Part shown: one piece after another, positions 7,258 to 17,542 of the stretch
How positions within the stretch are numbered: position 1 is the first letter of the stretch
Layout of the letters: the number at the start of each line of letters is the position of its first letter
Assembly: GCA_009699875.1 (NCBI GenBank)
Contig: WLNI01000001.1
Span: 682,001 to 746,000, forward strand
Direction of reading: 5' to 3'
DNA: 64,000 nucleotides
Source: Actinomycetota bacterium
GTDB lineage: Bacteria; Actinomycetota; Acidimicrobiia; Acidimicrobiales; RAAP-2
Position numbers and translations under genes: made by a program
Notes under the pieces: model-generated
Seen by the model: the letters and a program-made list of their open reading frames with translations, nothing else
Databases searched by the model: none
What the model was told of the DNA's origin: nothing

Positions 7258-9261
7258 CTATCCGGCTGGTCGAAGGAGTCGTCGGTGCTTGAGAAAGTCC
7301 ACCAGAACGTAGCCGCCAAGTTCATCGTGGGAGGGGTAAAACGTCCGTCCCCCATTGACTTTGGCGATCTGTTCGACGAAGGGATAGTGGGTTCGTTCGA
7401 GGTCGAGAGCGAAGGTATTGATCGTGATATTGGCTTTCGTGCACCGAACGACCTCCGCCATCGTGAGTCGAAGCGTCTCTGGGACGGGAGGGTAGCTGAA
7501 CTCGGGCTCGCCCCACCGGTTGATGTGGGCCGTGGGCTCTCCGTCAGTCACCACGATGATCTGCTTGGTGCCGTGCTGGCGCGCCAGCATGGAGCGACTC
7601 AGCGCGAGGGCGTGCTGCAAGTTGGTGCCATAGATGTAATCCCACATCACGGTCGGTAACTCTGTGGGCGAGACTTCTCGAGCAACGTCAGAAAAAACAA
7701 CGAGTCCGAGATAATCGCGTGGGTACTGCGTTGAGATCAAGGTTTGAAGGGCCATCGCCATTTTCTTTGCCGGAACAAAGTTGTCCCTCATGGGCATCGA
7801 CATCGACAAGTCGATACAAAGCACAGTGGCCGAGCGAGCCAGCGCTTCGGTCTCGACGACTTCAAAGTCTTCTGCTTGGAGCTTGACGGGCACTCCTCCC
7901 CCGCGTCGAGCAACCGCGTTATGGACGGTCTTTGACAGGTGAAGATTCAGTGCGTCGCCATATTCGTAGGGCTTGGTCGTCTCTTCTCGATCGTGCCCGA
8001 ATCCTTGGTACATCGTCTGGTGTTGACCAACGCTGTCCTTATTGACTTGAGAAAACAAGTCCTGAAGGGCTCGATTTCCGAGGCGGCGAACCCCATGGGC
8101 CGTCAGCTCCATCTTGCCGCCCTTATTTGCAATGAGCCCAGAAGCCTCAAGTGATTTTGCGACTTGGGCCAAGCGCTCGAGTTGGTGGGCAGCATCCTCT
8201 CCCAAATTTCGACGGACTTCATCGATATCGATTTCATTTAACGCCGATGCCGACGACGCTGTTGAGAGGAGATCTTCCATCCGCTCCAACTCTGAAAGTT
8301 GTCGAGCAGCATCGGCGGTCTCGGACATCGACATTGATCCTTCGCCATCGAAGGAGTAGCTCTGACCCCAGTCAAGGTCAGGAAATGCTTCTCGGAGATT
8401 TGCGCTGAGACGATCCATTGACCACCGCAAATCCATATCTCCTAACAGCGATTCCGCAAGGCCCTGCAGTTCGGCCCGCTGTTCAGGTGAGAGTGATTGC
8501 CACATTGCTTCTGCGGCAGCCATCTGCTTTGCCATCTGTTCCAAGAGATCGTCAAGCGTTTCTGCTCCCGGGAACATGTCGCCGTACTTCTCCTTGAACT
8601 CCTCGAAGGTGGGGTCAAGGGGTTCGCCGCGCTGGCGCTGCTCGAGCATCGTTGAGATTGCATCCATCGCTTCGCGCATGCGCGCGGTTTGTTCGGGATC
8701 AGCATTCTTCAACGCTTCTGACATCCCCTGGAAATACGTATCTGCGATCTCTTCTCGCATCTCTTCTAACAGCGCTTCGAACTTCTCTCTGGCCTCGCTT
8801 GAGACAAACTCATAGCCCGTCATCGAGGAAACTCTCCCGGCAAGATCAGCCGGCATCAGGTCAAGCGCCATTCTGCGCTCGGTGACGACGTCATTGGTGA
8901 CCTCTTGGCGTCGCTCATCACCAGAATCAGCTGCTTCATCAGCGAGCTCTTCGATGCCGTCTCGCTCGAGCGCTTCAATCTCGTCGAGCGCTTCGCGATA
9001 TTTCGCTAACTCGCCATCTGGATTTCCCTTCGACAACAACTCTTCTCGCCGCCGCCTGGTCTCTTCAAGCAGGTCTCGCAGCCCATCAATCCGCTCACCA
9101 TCAGGCAACTCAATGCCTCCGCTCAACATCCGCTCGATGGCGTCCGAGAGGTCGCCATTTCCCAAGAGATCGTCACCTAACGCGGCAAGGAGATCCTCAG
9201 GGTCGAGATTGGCGAACTCTTGGCTCCCATCCCACGAGTGGTAGTCGTAGCGAGCGCTCAC
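7258..9261 (-). CDS. VWA-domain protein partnered with a MoxR-like ATPase
   Basis: A 667-residue cytoplasmic protein. The first 460 residues are Glu/Arg-rich and helical (for example EEMREEIADTYFQGM). The C-terminal VWA domain (about 478-660) has the metal-ion site DLSMS (Asp484, Ser486, Ser488) and VVTDGEPTAH. GTG follows the TAA of the ATPase gene directly, so the two are translationally linked. MoxR-VWA pairs generally act as chaperones inserting metals or cofactors or remodelling complexes. No target gene is adjacent, so the client is unknown. Confidence 0.85.
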   Translation of the reverse strand: MSARYDYHSWDGSQEFANLDPEDLLAALGDDLLGNGDLSDAIERMLSGGIELPDGERIDGLRDLLEETRRRREELLSKGNPDGELAKYREALDEIEALERDGIEELADEAADSGDERRQEVTNDVVTERRMALDLMPADLAGRVSSMTGYEFVSSEAREKFEALLEEMREEIADTYFQGMSEALKNADPEQTARMREAMDAISTMLEQRQRGEPLDPTFEEFKEKYGDMFPGAETLDDLLEQMAKQMAAAEAMWQSLSPEQRAELQGLAESLLGDMDLRWSMDRLSANLREAFPDLDWGQSYSFDGEGSMSMSETADAARQLSELERMEDLLSTASSASALNEIDIDEVRRNLGEDAAHQLERLAQVAKSLEASGLIANKGGKMELTAHGVRRLGNRALQDLFSQVNKDSVGQHQTMYQGFGHDREETTKPYEYGDALNLHLSKTVHNAVARRGGGVPVKLQAEDFEVVETEALARSATVLCIDLSMSMPMRDNFVPAKKMAMALQTLISTQYPRDYLGLVVFSDVAREVSPTELPTVMWDYIYGTNLQHALALSRSMLARQHGTKQIIVVTDGEPTAHINRWGEPEFSYPPVPETLRLTMAEVVRCTKANITINTFALDLERTHYPFVEQIAKVNGGRTFYPSHDELGGYVLVDFLKHRRLLRPAG

Positions 9262-10704
9262 TTAACCTCGAGAGCGATAGAGCGCTCTGGCGCCTGACGC
9301 GTCTTTGTTGAGGCGCTTCGTCAGGTGCATGCCTTCTAAGAGAAACTCGAGAGCTGACGCCATCTCCGCGGGTCCTGCCGCATCACCAGCGATTCGCCTC
9401 GTCGGAGGCTCAAGGGCAGGGACTTGCGCCAAGAGCTCGAGGTAGTCGCCAGCGGGGAGGTCGTCTCCGGTGTGGGCGATCACTTCTCCCTCAAAGGCCT
9501 CCACAATCTCACCGGATTCGGGGATCGCAACGTTTTCCCGGAAGACCAGCAGCGTTGCGGCACCGAAGAGTTGAGAGATCACGTCTTGTTCTCGACCTTC
9601 ATCAAGCGCCTCAACTTCGATCTTTCCCTGTGTCGACGCCAATGCTGCGGAGAGGTCACTAATTCGTGGGACGACCATGTCTTCATGCAACCGAAGGCTT
9701 CGGCGAAGAGCGTTCGCAACCACTGATTCGTAGTTCGCAATAGTGAGACGGACCGAGACTCCACTTCGCTGGTTGAGCATGGGGCTGCGTCGAGCCAGGT
9801 GACTCGCTCCTGCGATCACCTCTTCGATAAACCACGGAACAATGACCGGTAGTTCCGTCCGAGCAAGTTTCGCCTCACTGCGCACGATGTCGATTTCGGT
9901 CGAAATTTCTCTTGGGTAGTGCGTCCGGATTTGTGCACCAAAGCGGTCCTTGAGTGGCGTGATAATTCGACCACGGTTGGTGTAGTCCTCAGGGTTGGCC
10001 GTCGCGACAAGGACGATATCGAGAGGGAGGCGAATGCGATGGCCCCGGATCTGGATATCTCGCTCTTCCAAGACGTTTAAGAGCCCAACTTGAATACGCT
10101 CGGCAAGGTCGGGAAGTTCGTTAATGGCAAAAATGCCTCGATTGACTCGAGGTACCAGTCCGTAGTGAATCGTCAGCTCGTCTGAGAGGTAGCGACCTTC
10201 AGCCACTTTGATGGGGTCCACTTCACCAATCAAGTCCGCAATCGTTGTGTCAGGAGTGGCCAGCTTCTCTCCGTAACGATCGCTGCGGTGGATCCACGAA
10301 ATCGGGGTGGCGTCGCCGTGTTCACTGACTTGCGTCTTGGCGTAGGCAGAAACCGGGTTGTAGGGATCATCATTGATCTCTGAACCAGCGACGATTGGAA
10401 GCCATTCATCAAGGAGCTCCACGAGCGAGCGAATAAGCCTTGTCTTGGCTTGGCCTCTCTCTCCAAGCAAGATCACGTCGTGGCCGGCCAGAATCGCCGT
10501 CTCAAGTTGCGGCAGCACCGTTTCTTCAAAACCTTGAACCCCCGCAGAGATCGCCTCCCCCGCAGCAATCTTGGTTTCAAGATTAATGGCGATCTCTTCG
10601 GCCACACTGCGGCTCAGCCAGCCACTCGACCGCAGTTCTCCGAGGGTCGTGGCCAAATCGGCAGGAGGCGTGAAGGTGGTCGGCGTGGTCGTTGAGGAGT
10701 CCAT
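9262..10704 (-). CDS. MoxR/magnesium-chelatase-like AAA+ ATPase
   Basis: A 480-residue AAA+ protein. It has Walker A GERGQAKT (residues 81-88), Walker B GIFAINELPDL, sensor 1 VLVATANPED and PLKDRFGAQIRTHYPRE. The C-terminal third is helical (EAFEGEVIAHTGDDLPAGD and onward). It probably hydrolyses ATP in a ring with the VWA protein encoded next. The ATG has only a weak upstream AGGATCAAG. It is divergent from the sdh operon, 156 bases away. The resemblance is to ChlI/BchI-type subunits, but no chelatase large subunit is present. Confidence 0.87.
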   Translation of the reverse strand: MDSSTTTPTTFTPPADLATTLGELRSSGWLSRSVAEEIAINLETKIAAGEAISAGVQGFEETVLPQLETAILAGHDVILLGERGQAKTRLIRSLVELLDEWLPIVAGSEINDDPYNPVSAYAKTQVSEHGDATPISWIHRSDRYGEKLATPDTTIADLIGEVDPIKVAEGRYLSDELTIHYGLVPRVNRGIFAINELPDLAERIQVGLLNVLEERDIQIRGHRIRLPLDIVLVATANPEDYTNRGRIITPLKDRFGAQIRTHYPREISTEIDIVRSEAKLARTELPVIVPWFIEEVIAGASHLARRSPMLNQRSGVSVRLTIANYESVVANALRRSLRLHEDMVVPRISDLSAALASTQGKIEVEALDEGREQDVISQLFGAATLLVFRENVAIPESGEIVEAFEGEVIAHTGDDLPAGDYLELLAQVPALEPPTRRIAGDAAGPAEMASALEFLLEGMHLTKRLNKDASGARALYRSRG

Positions 10705-10860
10705 TTCTTGATCCTATGTCCCAAAGTTGCGGCTTGGGCCAGGCACAATCAGAATGGGAAGGTTGATGGCATGAACGAGGGGAATCTGATCCTAGGATGC
10801 CCTCTAGGCCAGGAAGCCAAGAACGTAGGTAGCCAACGTGTGGAACACCAAGGAGGCATA

Positions 10861-11703
10861 GTGACGACGGTAGAGAACTCTGCAACAAGAGTTGACAACT
10901 CAGAGACGCCAGTCGTTTTAGGAGGCACTCGTGGAGGGCCGGACGTCTCCACGGTTCGGAAAGATCGATGGTGGATTTCGCCCGTCATCACCGTTTCGAT
11001 CTTGACCTCATTTGTGGTCTACGCCACATGGGCCGCATTCGTAGGCAAGAACTACTACGCCGGTTCATCGCTGCACCGAGATTTGATTAGTCCGTTCTAC
11101 TCGCCATGCCTCACTGCGTCGTGTGTTCCAGGTTCGACACACTCTCCAACAATCTCGTGGTGGACGATTTCGCCGGCTCTCTTGATCTTGATCTTCCCGC
11201 TTGGATTTCGGTTGACGTGTTACTACTACCGACGCGCCTACTACCGATCCTTCTGGTGGGCTCCACCTGCGTGTTCCGTCGTTGACTCGCACAAGAGCTA
11301 CTCCGGCGAATCTCGCTTCCCATTAATTTTCCAAAATGTTCACCGTTACTTCTTCTACTTCGGGCTGATCTTCAATGTGATCTTGACCTACGACGCGATT
11401 TTGGCGTTCTCCATGCCAGGCGAAGGTGGTATTGGTGTCTCAATCGGTACGTTGATCTTGTGCTCAAATGCAGTGTTGCTCTGGCTCTATTCCTTGTCGT
11501 GTCACTCCTGTCGACACCTCTGCGGGGGCCAAGTCCGCTCATTCGCAAAACACCCATGGCGCCACAAGTTTTGGAAGTTCGTCACTCCTTTGAACGCCAA
11601 ACACATGCAGTTCGCCTGGATCAGTTTGTTTGTTGTCGCACTTTCTGATGCCTACATCCGCCTAGTGGCCAGTGGAACGATCACTGACTTCAAAATCTTT
11701 TAG
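10861..11703 (+). CDS. sdhC: Succinate dehydrogenase membrane anchor (SdhC-like, actinobacterial type)
   Basis: A 280-residue membrane protein with about five hydrophobic helices (WWISPVITVSILTSFVVYAT, ISWWTISPALLILIF, YFFYFGLIFNVILTYDAIL, IGTLILCSNAVLLWLYSL, FAWISLFVVALSDAYIRL). It resembles the Mycobacterium Sdh1-type anchor rather than classic SdhC/SdhD. Several His residues (HSCRHLCGG) could bind heme. The GTG at 10861 follows AAGGAGG; the open frame extends further upstream without a ribosome site. It is first in sdhCAB and transfers electrons from the Fe-S subunit to quinone. Confidence 0.8.
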   Translation: MTTVENSATRVDNSETPVVLGGTRGGPDVSTVRKDRWWISPVITVSILTSFVVYATWAAFVGKNYYAGSSLHRDLISPFYSPCLTASCVPGSTHSPTISWWTISPALLILIFPLGFRLTCYYYRRAYYRSFWWAPPACSVVDSHKSYSGESRFPLIFQNVHRYFFYFGLIFNVILTYDAILAFSMPGEGGIGVSIGTLILCSNAVLLWLYSLSCHSCRHLCGGQVRSFAKHPWRHKFWKFVTPLNAKHMQFAWISLFVVALSDAYIRLVASGTITDFKIF

Positions 11704-11721
11704 AACCAAGGAGCTCACACC

Positions 11722-13542
11722 ATGACAACTCTTGAACATCACGACTATGACGTCATCATTATCGGTGCCGGTGGCGCTGGGATGCGCGCAGCCATCGAAG
11801 CCAAAGAACGAGGTCTTCGCGTTGCGCTGATCTGCAAGTCGCTGCTTGGCAAAGCACACACTGTTATGGCCGAAGGTGGCGTTGCCGCTGCCATGGGGAA
11901 CGTCTATGAAGAAGACAACTGGAAAGTTCACTTCCGAGACACCATGCGTGGGGGCAAAATGCTCAACCACTGGCGCATGGCGCAACTCCACGCACAAGAG
12001 TCACCCGATCGAGTCCAAGAACTCGAAAAATGGGGGGCACTCTTCGACCGGACCAAAGACGGCAAGATTCTCCAGCGAGACTTTGGAGGTCACCGCTACG
12101 CCCGGCTCGCCCACGTTGGTGACCGAACTGGTCTTGAGCTGATTCGAACCCTCCAACAAAAAGCTGTCTCTCTTGATATCGACGTCTTCATGGAATGCAA
12201 AGTCGTCCGCCTCCTCACAGGTGACGATGGTTCCGTGACCGGTGCCGTGGCCTACTGGCGACCAACCGGCGAGTTCGTTACCTTCGCCGCAAAGGCAGTG
12301 GTCCTCGCAACTGGTGGTGTTGGAAAGTCCTGGAAGTTCACGTCAAACTCATGGGAAGGAACCGGAGACGGTCACGCCGTTGCTCTCTGGGCCGGCGCTG
12401 AGCTTATTGACATGGAGTGCGTCCAGTTCCACCCCACCGGCATGGTGTGGCCCCTCTCTGTGCGAGGCATTCTCGTCACCGAAGGTGTTCGAGGAGACGG
12501 TGGCGTCTTAAAGAACTCCGAAGGTGAACGCTTCATGTTCAACTACATCGCCGACATGTTTAAGGCAGAGACGGCTGACTCAGAAGCCGAAGCCGACCGT
12601 TGGTATGACGATCACACTGCTGGGCGTCGACCACCTGAACTTCTTCCTCGCGACGAGGTTGCCCGATCGATCAACAGCGAAGTGAAGGCTGGCCGAGGCT
12701 CGCCGCATGGAGGTGTGTTTCTCGACATTGCGTCTCGCCGAAGTGCAGAAGTGATTCGCCGTCGACTTCCGTCGATGTACCACCAGTTCATGGAGCTTGC
12801 GGGAGTAGACATCACCCAAGAGGCCATGGAAGTTGGCCCGACGTGTCACTACATCATGGGTGGGGTTCGAGTTGAGCCTGACAACGGAGCCACCTCGGTG
12901 CCTGGACTCTTTGCCGCTGGGGAAGTCTCCGGGGGTATGCACGGATCAAACCGACTGGGTGGAAACTCACTTTCTGACCTCTTGGTCTTCGGTCGTCGAG
13001 CCGGCATGGGGGCAGCAGACTTCGCCGAAGGTCGAGCGGGAGATGTTCCAAAGTTGGAAGAATCCCTTATTCGCCATTACATAGATGAAGCCTTGGAGCC
13101 CTTTACCCGAGACGAGGGAGAAAATCCTTACGACTTGCAGCACGATCTCCAAGAGATGATGCAGACCAACGTCGGCATCATCCGAACGGGCCCAGAGCTT
13201 GACGAGGCGCTCGAGAAGCTTGAAGTACTCAAGGAGCGTGTCAACAACATCTCCGTCAAGGGTGGTCGAGCGTACAACCCTGGATGGAACTTGGCGACTG
13301 ACCTGCCCGCAATGTTGACCGTGTCAACGTGTGTCGCCTTAGGAGCTCGAGAGCGCAAAGAGAGCCGCGGAGGACAGACTCGAGAGGACTTCCCGAAGGC
13401 CGATCCCGAGTTGGGCAAGATCAACTTCGTCTCACGCCAGCCAGCTGGTGGAGGATTCAATGAAGAGATCAAGATCTCCCCTGAACCCCTCCCAGAGATG
13501 CCCGATGAGCTCAAAGCGCTTCTTGAGGAGGCCCCGAAATGA
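11722..13542 (+). CDS. sdhA: Succinate dehydrogenase flavoprotein subunit
   Basis: A 606-residue flavoprotein that oxidises succinate to fumarate. It shows the FAD dinucleotide fold VIIIGAGGAGMRAAIEA, LLGKAHTVMAEGGVAAAMG, the substrate-site FHPTGMVWP, and RLGGNSLSDLLVFGRRAG near the C-terminal FAD region. The ATG follows AAGGAG. It overlaps sdhB by four bases (ATGA). Length and motif order match the actinobacterial Sdh1/fumarate-reductase-like type. Direction in vivo cannot be read from sequence, but adjacent mdh, icd and sucCD suggest an oxidative TCA role. Confidence 0.95.
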   Translation: MTTLEHHDYDVIIIGAGGAGMRAAIEAKERGLRVALICKSLLGKAHTVMAEGGVAAAMGNVYEEDNWKVHFRDTMRGGKMLNHWRMAQLHAQESPDRVQELEKWGALFDRTKDGKILQRDFGGHRYARLAHVGDRTGLELIRTLQQKAVSLDIDVFMECKVVRLLTGDDGSVTGAVAYWRPTGEFVTFAAKAVVLATGGVGKSWKFTSNSWEGTGDGHAVALWAGAELIDMECVQFHPTGMVWPLSVRGILVTEGVRGDGGVLKNSEGERFMFNYIADMFKAETADSEAEADRWYDDHTAGRRPPELLPRDEVARSINSEVKAGRGSPHGGVFLDIASRRSAEVIRRRLPSMYHQFMELAGVDITQEAMEVGPTCHYIMGGVRVEPDNGATSVPGLFAAGEVSGGMHGSNRLGGNSLSDLLVFGRRAGMGAADFAEGRAGDVPKLEESLIRHYIDEALEPFTRDEGENPYDLQHDLQEMMQTNVGIIRTGPELDEALEKLEVLKERVNNISVKGGRAYNPGWNLATDLPAMLTVSTCVALGARERKESRGGQTREDFPKADPELGKINFVSRQPAGGGFNEEIKISPEPLPEMPDELKALLEEAPK

Positions 13543-14318
13543 GTGACGTTGTCATGCACGTGTGGCGCGGAGATTCCAATGGTGGAGATTTTGAGGAGTA
13601 CACCTTGCCCGCCCAAGAAGGCGAAGTCGTCTTGGACGTCATCCACCGAATCCAAGCGACCGAAGCCCCTGACTTGGCATGTCGCTGGAACTGCAAAGCC
13701 GGAAAATGTGGTTCTTGCTCAGCTGAGATCAATGGAAAGCCTCGTCTGCTCTGCATGACACGTATGGATCAACTCCCAGAAGGTGAGCCGGTCACGGTTA
13801 CGCCAATGCGAGCCTTCCCAATTATTCGAGACCTCGTTTCTGACGTGTCCTATAACTACGAGATGGCGCGAAAAGTACCGGCCTTCTTACCTCCCCCCCG
13901 GCCAGAAGATGGCTATCGCATGAGCCAAATCGACGTTGAGCGTGGCCAAGAGTTCCGGAAGTGCATTGAGTGCTTCATGTGCCAGAACGTCTGTCACGTC
14001 ATCCGGGACCACGAAGAGAATAAAGGGAAATTCGCGGGGCCCCGTCTCTTTATTCGCTACGCAGAATTAGAGATGCACCCTTTAGACACCAACGATCGAC
14101 GAGACCTCGTTCGAGACAAAGCGGGTCTTGGGATGTGCAACATCACCAAGTGCTGCACTGAAGTCTGCCCCGAACACATCAAGATTACCGATAACGCGAT
14201 TATTCCTCTCAAAGAACGTGTCGTCGATGCTGACTTTGATCCCGTGGCCTGGCTCGGTCGAAAGATCCTTCGCCGGACGAAACGAACCCCTCAAGAGGCG
14301 TCAGTTCAGCCTGAATAA
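13539..14318 (+). CDS. sdhB: Succinate dehydrogenase iron-sulfur subunit
   Basis: A 259-residue protein carrying three Fe-S clusters between flavin and quinone. The 2Fe-2S ligands lie in CRWNCKAGKCGSCSAE plus Cys at RLLC. A second group is CIECFMCQNVCHV, and the third is CNITKCCTEVCPE. It starts inside the end of sdhA (ATGA), so translation is coupled. A short hairpin after the stop may end the operon. Confidence 0.95.
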   Translation: MSDVVMHVWRGDSNGGDFEEYTLPAQEGEVVLDVIHRIQATEAPDLACRWNCKAGKCGSCSAEINGKPRLLCMTRMDQLPEGEPVTVTPMRAFPIIRDLVSDVSYNYEMARKVPAFLPPPRPEDGYRMSQIDVERGQEFRKCIECFMCQNVCHVIRDHEENKGKFAGPRLFIRYAELEMHPLDTNDRRDLVRDKAGLGMCNITKCCTEVCPEHIKITDNAIIPLKERVVDADFDPVAWLGRKILRRTKRTPQEASVQPE

Positions 14319-14342
14319 AACCAGGGATGGTTTGGTCCTGAC

Positions 14343-14359
14343 CTCGCTCTTCGAGCGAG
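14343..14359. terminator. Short hairpin between convergent sdhB and mdh
   Basis: CTCGCTC at 14343-14349 pairs with GAGCGAG at 14353-14359 around a 3-base loop, in the 46-base gap between the sdhB stop and the mdh stop. It could act in both directions. No long T-run follows on either side, so confidence is modest. Confidence 0.4.
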
Positions 14360-14364
14360 AAGGG

Positions 14365-15360
14365 CTAACTGATCAGGCCAAGTGACCGAACGTCATCTCG
14401 TTCGCTGACGAGTTCGTCGGTGGTGACCTTGATCCGATCTTTAGCGAAGGCATCGTGTTCCACGCCTTCAACGATGCTCCAACTTCCGTTGCCGTCAGCA
14501 CGTACGGGGTAGCCGAACATGAGTCCTTCAGGAACGCCGTACTCACCGTTAGAAGAGACAGCAACCGACACACAGTCATCATTGGCTGTTGGTGTTCTCA
14601 ATCCAACAACCGTGTCGATCGCCGCGTTCGCTGCCGAGGCTGCCGAAGAAAGTCCGCGAGCCTCAATAATGGCTGCTCCTCTTTTTTGAACTGTTTCGAT
14701 GAACGAACCTTCGAGCCACGCACGATCCCCAATGACGTCCGCGGTTGGCTTCCCATTAATCGTCGATGCGGCAAAGTCTGGGAACTGGGTGGCGGAGTGA
14801 TTTCCCCAGATGGCGAGGTTTTTTACACCACTGACCGGCTGCGATGCCTTTGTCGCGAGTTGGGTTTCAGCACGGTTCTGATCAAGTCGCGTCATTGCAA
14901 ACCACCGATCTGAAGGGATCTCAGGTGCATTTGCCTTCGCTATCAAACAGTTCGTGTTGCAGGGATTTCCAACCACGAGCACACGAATATCGCTCGCCGC
15001 ATTCGCCGCAATCGCTTGACCCTGTGGTTTGAAGATTCCACCGTTAACGTTTAAGAGGTCGCCACGTTCCATGCCGGCTTTTCGAGGGATCGATCCAACG
15101 AGCAATGCCCACGATGACCCATCAAACGCTGTATTGAGATCTGAGGTTGCTTCCACTCCAGCGAGAAGAGGGAAGGCGCAGTCGTCGAGTTCCATGACCA
15201 CACCTTCAAGAGACTTCATAGCTGGCTCAATCTCCAAGAGCCTCAAGACAACCGGTTGGTCAGGCCCGAGGAGTTGGCCAGAGGCGATTCGAAAGAGGAG
15301 TTGATAGCCAATCTGACCAGCGGCTCCGGTGACGGTTACGTGCAGTGGGGAATTTGTCAT
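14365..15360 (-). CDS. mdh: Malate dehydrogenase
   Basis: A 331-residue NAD-dependent malate dehydrogenase of the cytosolic/actinobacterial type, interconverting malate and oxaloacetate. It shows the nucleotide fold [41 protein letters not shown] and the catalytic His in [11 protein letters not shown]. The start MTNSPLHV matches family N-termini; an ATG two codons earlier (15366) is equally possible and no clear ribosome site decides. It is convergent with sdhCAB and 62 bases downstream of icd. Confidence 0.95.
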   Translation of the reverse strand: MTNSPLHVTVTGAAGQIGYQLLFRIASGQLLGPDQPVVLRLLEIEPAMKSLEGVVMELDDCAFPLLAGVEATSDLNTAFDGSSWALLVGSIPRKAGMERGDLLNVNGGIFKPQGQAIAANAASDIRVLVVGNPCNTNCLIAKANAPEIPSDRWFAMTRLDQNRAETQLATKASQPVSGVKNLAIWGNHSATQFPDFAASTINGKPTADVIGDRAWLEGSFIETVQKRGAAIIEARGLSSAASAANAAIDTVVGLRTPTANDDCVSVAVSSNGEYGVPEGLMFGYPVRADGNGSWSIVEGVEHDAFAKDRIKVTTDELVSERDDVRSLGLIS

Positions 15361-15422
15361 GGCCATAACCGTATCCGCCAAATGACCCCCCTCAAACCAT
15401 GTTGGCCGAGGGGCAAAAAGAG

Positions 15423-16619
15423 TTAGAGACGGTCAACGATGGCAGAGGCAAATTCAGAACATTTGACCTCTGTCGCACCCTCCATCAGACGGGCAAAGTC
15501 GTAGGTGACGACCTTGTCGGCGATGGTGGCCTCCAGGGCTCGCACGATGTCATCTGCGGCGTCCTGCCAGCCAAGGTGTTCGTACATCAGCACACCCGAA
15601 AGGAGGAGCGATCCAGGATTCACTTTGTCCTGGCCCGCGTACTTTGGAGCAGTTCCATGTGTCGCCTCGAAGATTCCATGGCCAGTGACATAGTTGATAT
15701 TCGCTCCGGGAGCGATCCCGATACCACCCACTTGCGCAGCGAGCGCGTCGGAGAGATAGTCACCATTGAGGTTCAGTGTGGCGATGACGTCAAAATCAGT
15801 TGGTCGGGTCAGGACTTGTTGCAAGGTGATATCCGCTATCGCATCCTTCACCAAGAGTTTGCTGCCTGGCTTCCCATCGCAGTCATCCCATCCAACAGCG
15901 ACATCCGCAAACTCTTCGCGCACGAGGTCGTAGCCCCAGTTCCGGAATGCCCCTTCAGTGAACTTTTGGATGTTTCCTTTATGGACCATCGTCACTGACT
16001 TTCGACCGTGATCGAGTGCGTATTGAATAGATGCTCGAATGAGTCGCTTGGAGCCAACTTCACTCACTGGTTTAATTCCAATACCCGATCCTTCTCGAAT
16101 CTCCCACCCGAAGGTTTCGGCCAGGTAGCTCCGCAGTTGCTCTGCGCCTGGCGTGTTGGCTTCTACTTCAAGACCTGCATAGACGTCTTCCGTGTTCTCT
16201 CGGAAGATGACCATGTCAACGAGTTCAGGGTGTTTGACGGGTGACGGAACCCCTGTGAACCAACGAACAGGGCGGAGGCACACGTAGAGGTCAAGGAGCT
16301 GACGCAGCGCCACATTCAAACTACGGAACCCGTCCCCCACGGGCGTCGTCAGCGGACCTTTAATGCCGATGAGGTGAGTTCTGAATGATTCGACAGTTTC
16401 GTCAGGAAGCCAACTCCCGGTCTCATTGAATGCTTTCTCTCCTGCGAGTACTTCTTTCCAGGCAACGGAGCGTCCGTGCTTCTTGGCCGCAGCATCGAGG
16501 ACAAGCTTGGCGGCGGGCCAAATGTCAACACCGGTGCCATCACCCTCGATAAACGGAATGATTGGTTCATCTGGAACGTGAAGAACATTGTCGGAACCCA
16601 TTGTGATGATGTCTGCCAT
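15423..16619 (-). CDS. icd: Isocitrate dehydrogenase (homodimeric type)
   Basis: A 398-residue protein that decarboxylates isocitrate to 2-oxoglutarate. It shows [16 protein letters not shown], the Arg-rich substrate site [38 protein letters not shown] and [30 protein letters not shown] and its length suggest NADP use as in E. coli Icd, but cofactor choice is inferred. It precedes mdh on the same strand. Confidence 0.94.
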   Translation of the reverse strand: MADIITMGSDNVLHVPDEPIIPFIEGDGTGVDIWPAAKLVLDAAAKKHGRSVAWKEVLAGEKAFNETGSWLPDETVESFRTHLIGIKGPLTTPVGDGFRSLNVALRQLLDLYVCLRPVRWFTGVPSPVKHPELVDMVIFRENTEDVYAGLEVEANTPGAEQLRSYLAETFGWEIREGSGIGIKPVSEVGSKRLIRASIQYALDHGRKSVTMVHKGNIQKFTEGAFRNWGYDLVREEFADVAVGWDDCDGKPGSKLLVKDAIADITLQQVLTRPTDFDVIATLNLNGDYLSDALAAQVGGIGIAPGANINYVTGHGIFEATHGTAPKYAGQDKVNPGSLLLSGVLMYEHLGWQDAADDIVRALEATIADKVVTYDFARLMEGATEVKCSEFASAIVDRL

Positions 16620-16664
16620 AGCCTCTAAGACTACGCCGTTCTCAGGAACTGGGAAACATCCAAC

Positions 16665-17528
16665 TCACTTCTGGTTGAGGCCGAGGGCGAGGGCAATTTC
16701 GCGTGTCGCTTTTGATCGATTCAGCGTATAAAAATGAAGCCCTGGCGCACCCTCTTCGAGCAATGCCGCGCAAAGTTCAGTTGCGAGCGCAATGCCCTCT
16801 TCTCGTACCGCATCGGCACCTCCAGTACTCTCCGCCGATTCGAGTCGTTCAATGGCCCAGGCGGGCACTGGGGCGCCCATGGTGGCCATCCTTGGGACTG
16901 ACGAGAGGGACGTGACCGGCATAATCCCAGGGAGAATAGGTTTGGTGACTCCTCGATCAGCAATGTCGTTGACCAGGGATCGATACTCCTCGATCGAAAA
17001 GAAAAACTGCGTGACCCCGAAATCTGCGGCCTCTAACTTACGAGCTAAGCGATCTCGATCGCTGTTGAGAGTTTCAGATCGAGGATGGCCCGCTGGATGG
17101 GCTGCCACCCCAATTGAGAAATCACCTACTGATCGTGCGAGTTCGACGAGTTCAAGCGCGTACTGAAGCTCTCCCACTTTTGCATCTGGTTCTGTTGGGG
17201 GATCTCCGCCAAGCGCCATGAGATTATCGATTGAGGCATCTCTATACTGCTCGAGAATTTCGGTCAGTTCACCTCGACTGTGGGCAACACAGATCAAGTG
17301 TGCCATCGGGTTGAGTGACGTGTCTCGCCGCATCATGGTGACGAGGTCATAGGTTCGCTGTCTCGACTCCGCTCCTCCGCGATAGGTCACCGAGACGAAC
17401 GAAGGGTGGAGAGACTCAAGATCCCGAATCGTCTCGCCAAGCACCGCAGCTTCGGCATCAGATTTCGGAGGAAAGAATTCGAATGAGACAGTCCGAGACT
17501 CCTTGAGGAGTTCGTTGATCTTGGTCAT
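16665..17528 (-). CDS. metF: 5,10-methylenetetrahydrofolate reductase
   Basis: A 287-residue flavoprotein TIM barrel that reduces methylene-THF to methyl-THF for methionine synthesis. It shows VSFEFFPPKSDAEA, FVSVTYRGGAESRQRT, MALGGDPPTEPD, IGVAAHPAGHPRS and VTQFFFSIEEY. Length matches bacterial MetF. It sits in a minus-strand one-carbon cluster with folD, purH and purN. Confidence 0.95.
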   Translation of the reverse strand: MTKINELLKESRTVSFEFFPPKSDAEAAVLGETIRDLESLHPSFVSVTYRGGAESRQRTYDLVTMMRRDTSLNPMAHLICVAHSRGELTEILEQYRDASIDNLMALGGDPPTEPDAKVGELQYALELVELARSVGDFSIGVAAHPAGHPRSETLNSDRDRLARKLEAADFGVTQFFFSIEEYRSLVNDIADRGVTKPILPGIMPVTSLSSVPRMATMGAPVPAWAIERLESAESTGGADAVREEGIALATELCAALLEEGAPGLHFYTLNRSKATREIALALGLNQK

Positions 17529-17542
17529 GGCCGAGGAAAGTC

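Noticed and set aside
10785-10800. ATCCTAGGAT palindrome as an sdh operator
   Set aside because: Ten-base palindrome upstream of sdhC, but short and without a promoter that can be placed around it.
13128-13655. Minus-strand open frame across the sdhA-sdhB junction
   Set aside because: Ser-rich antisense of two well-supported genes.
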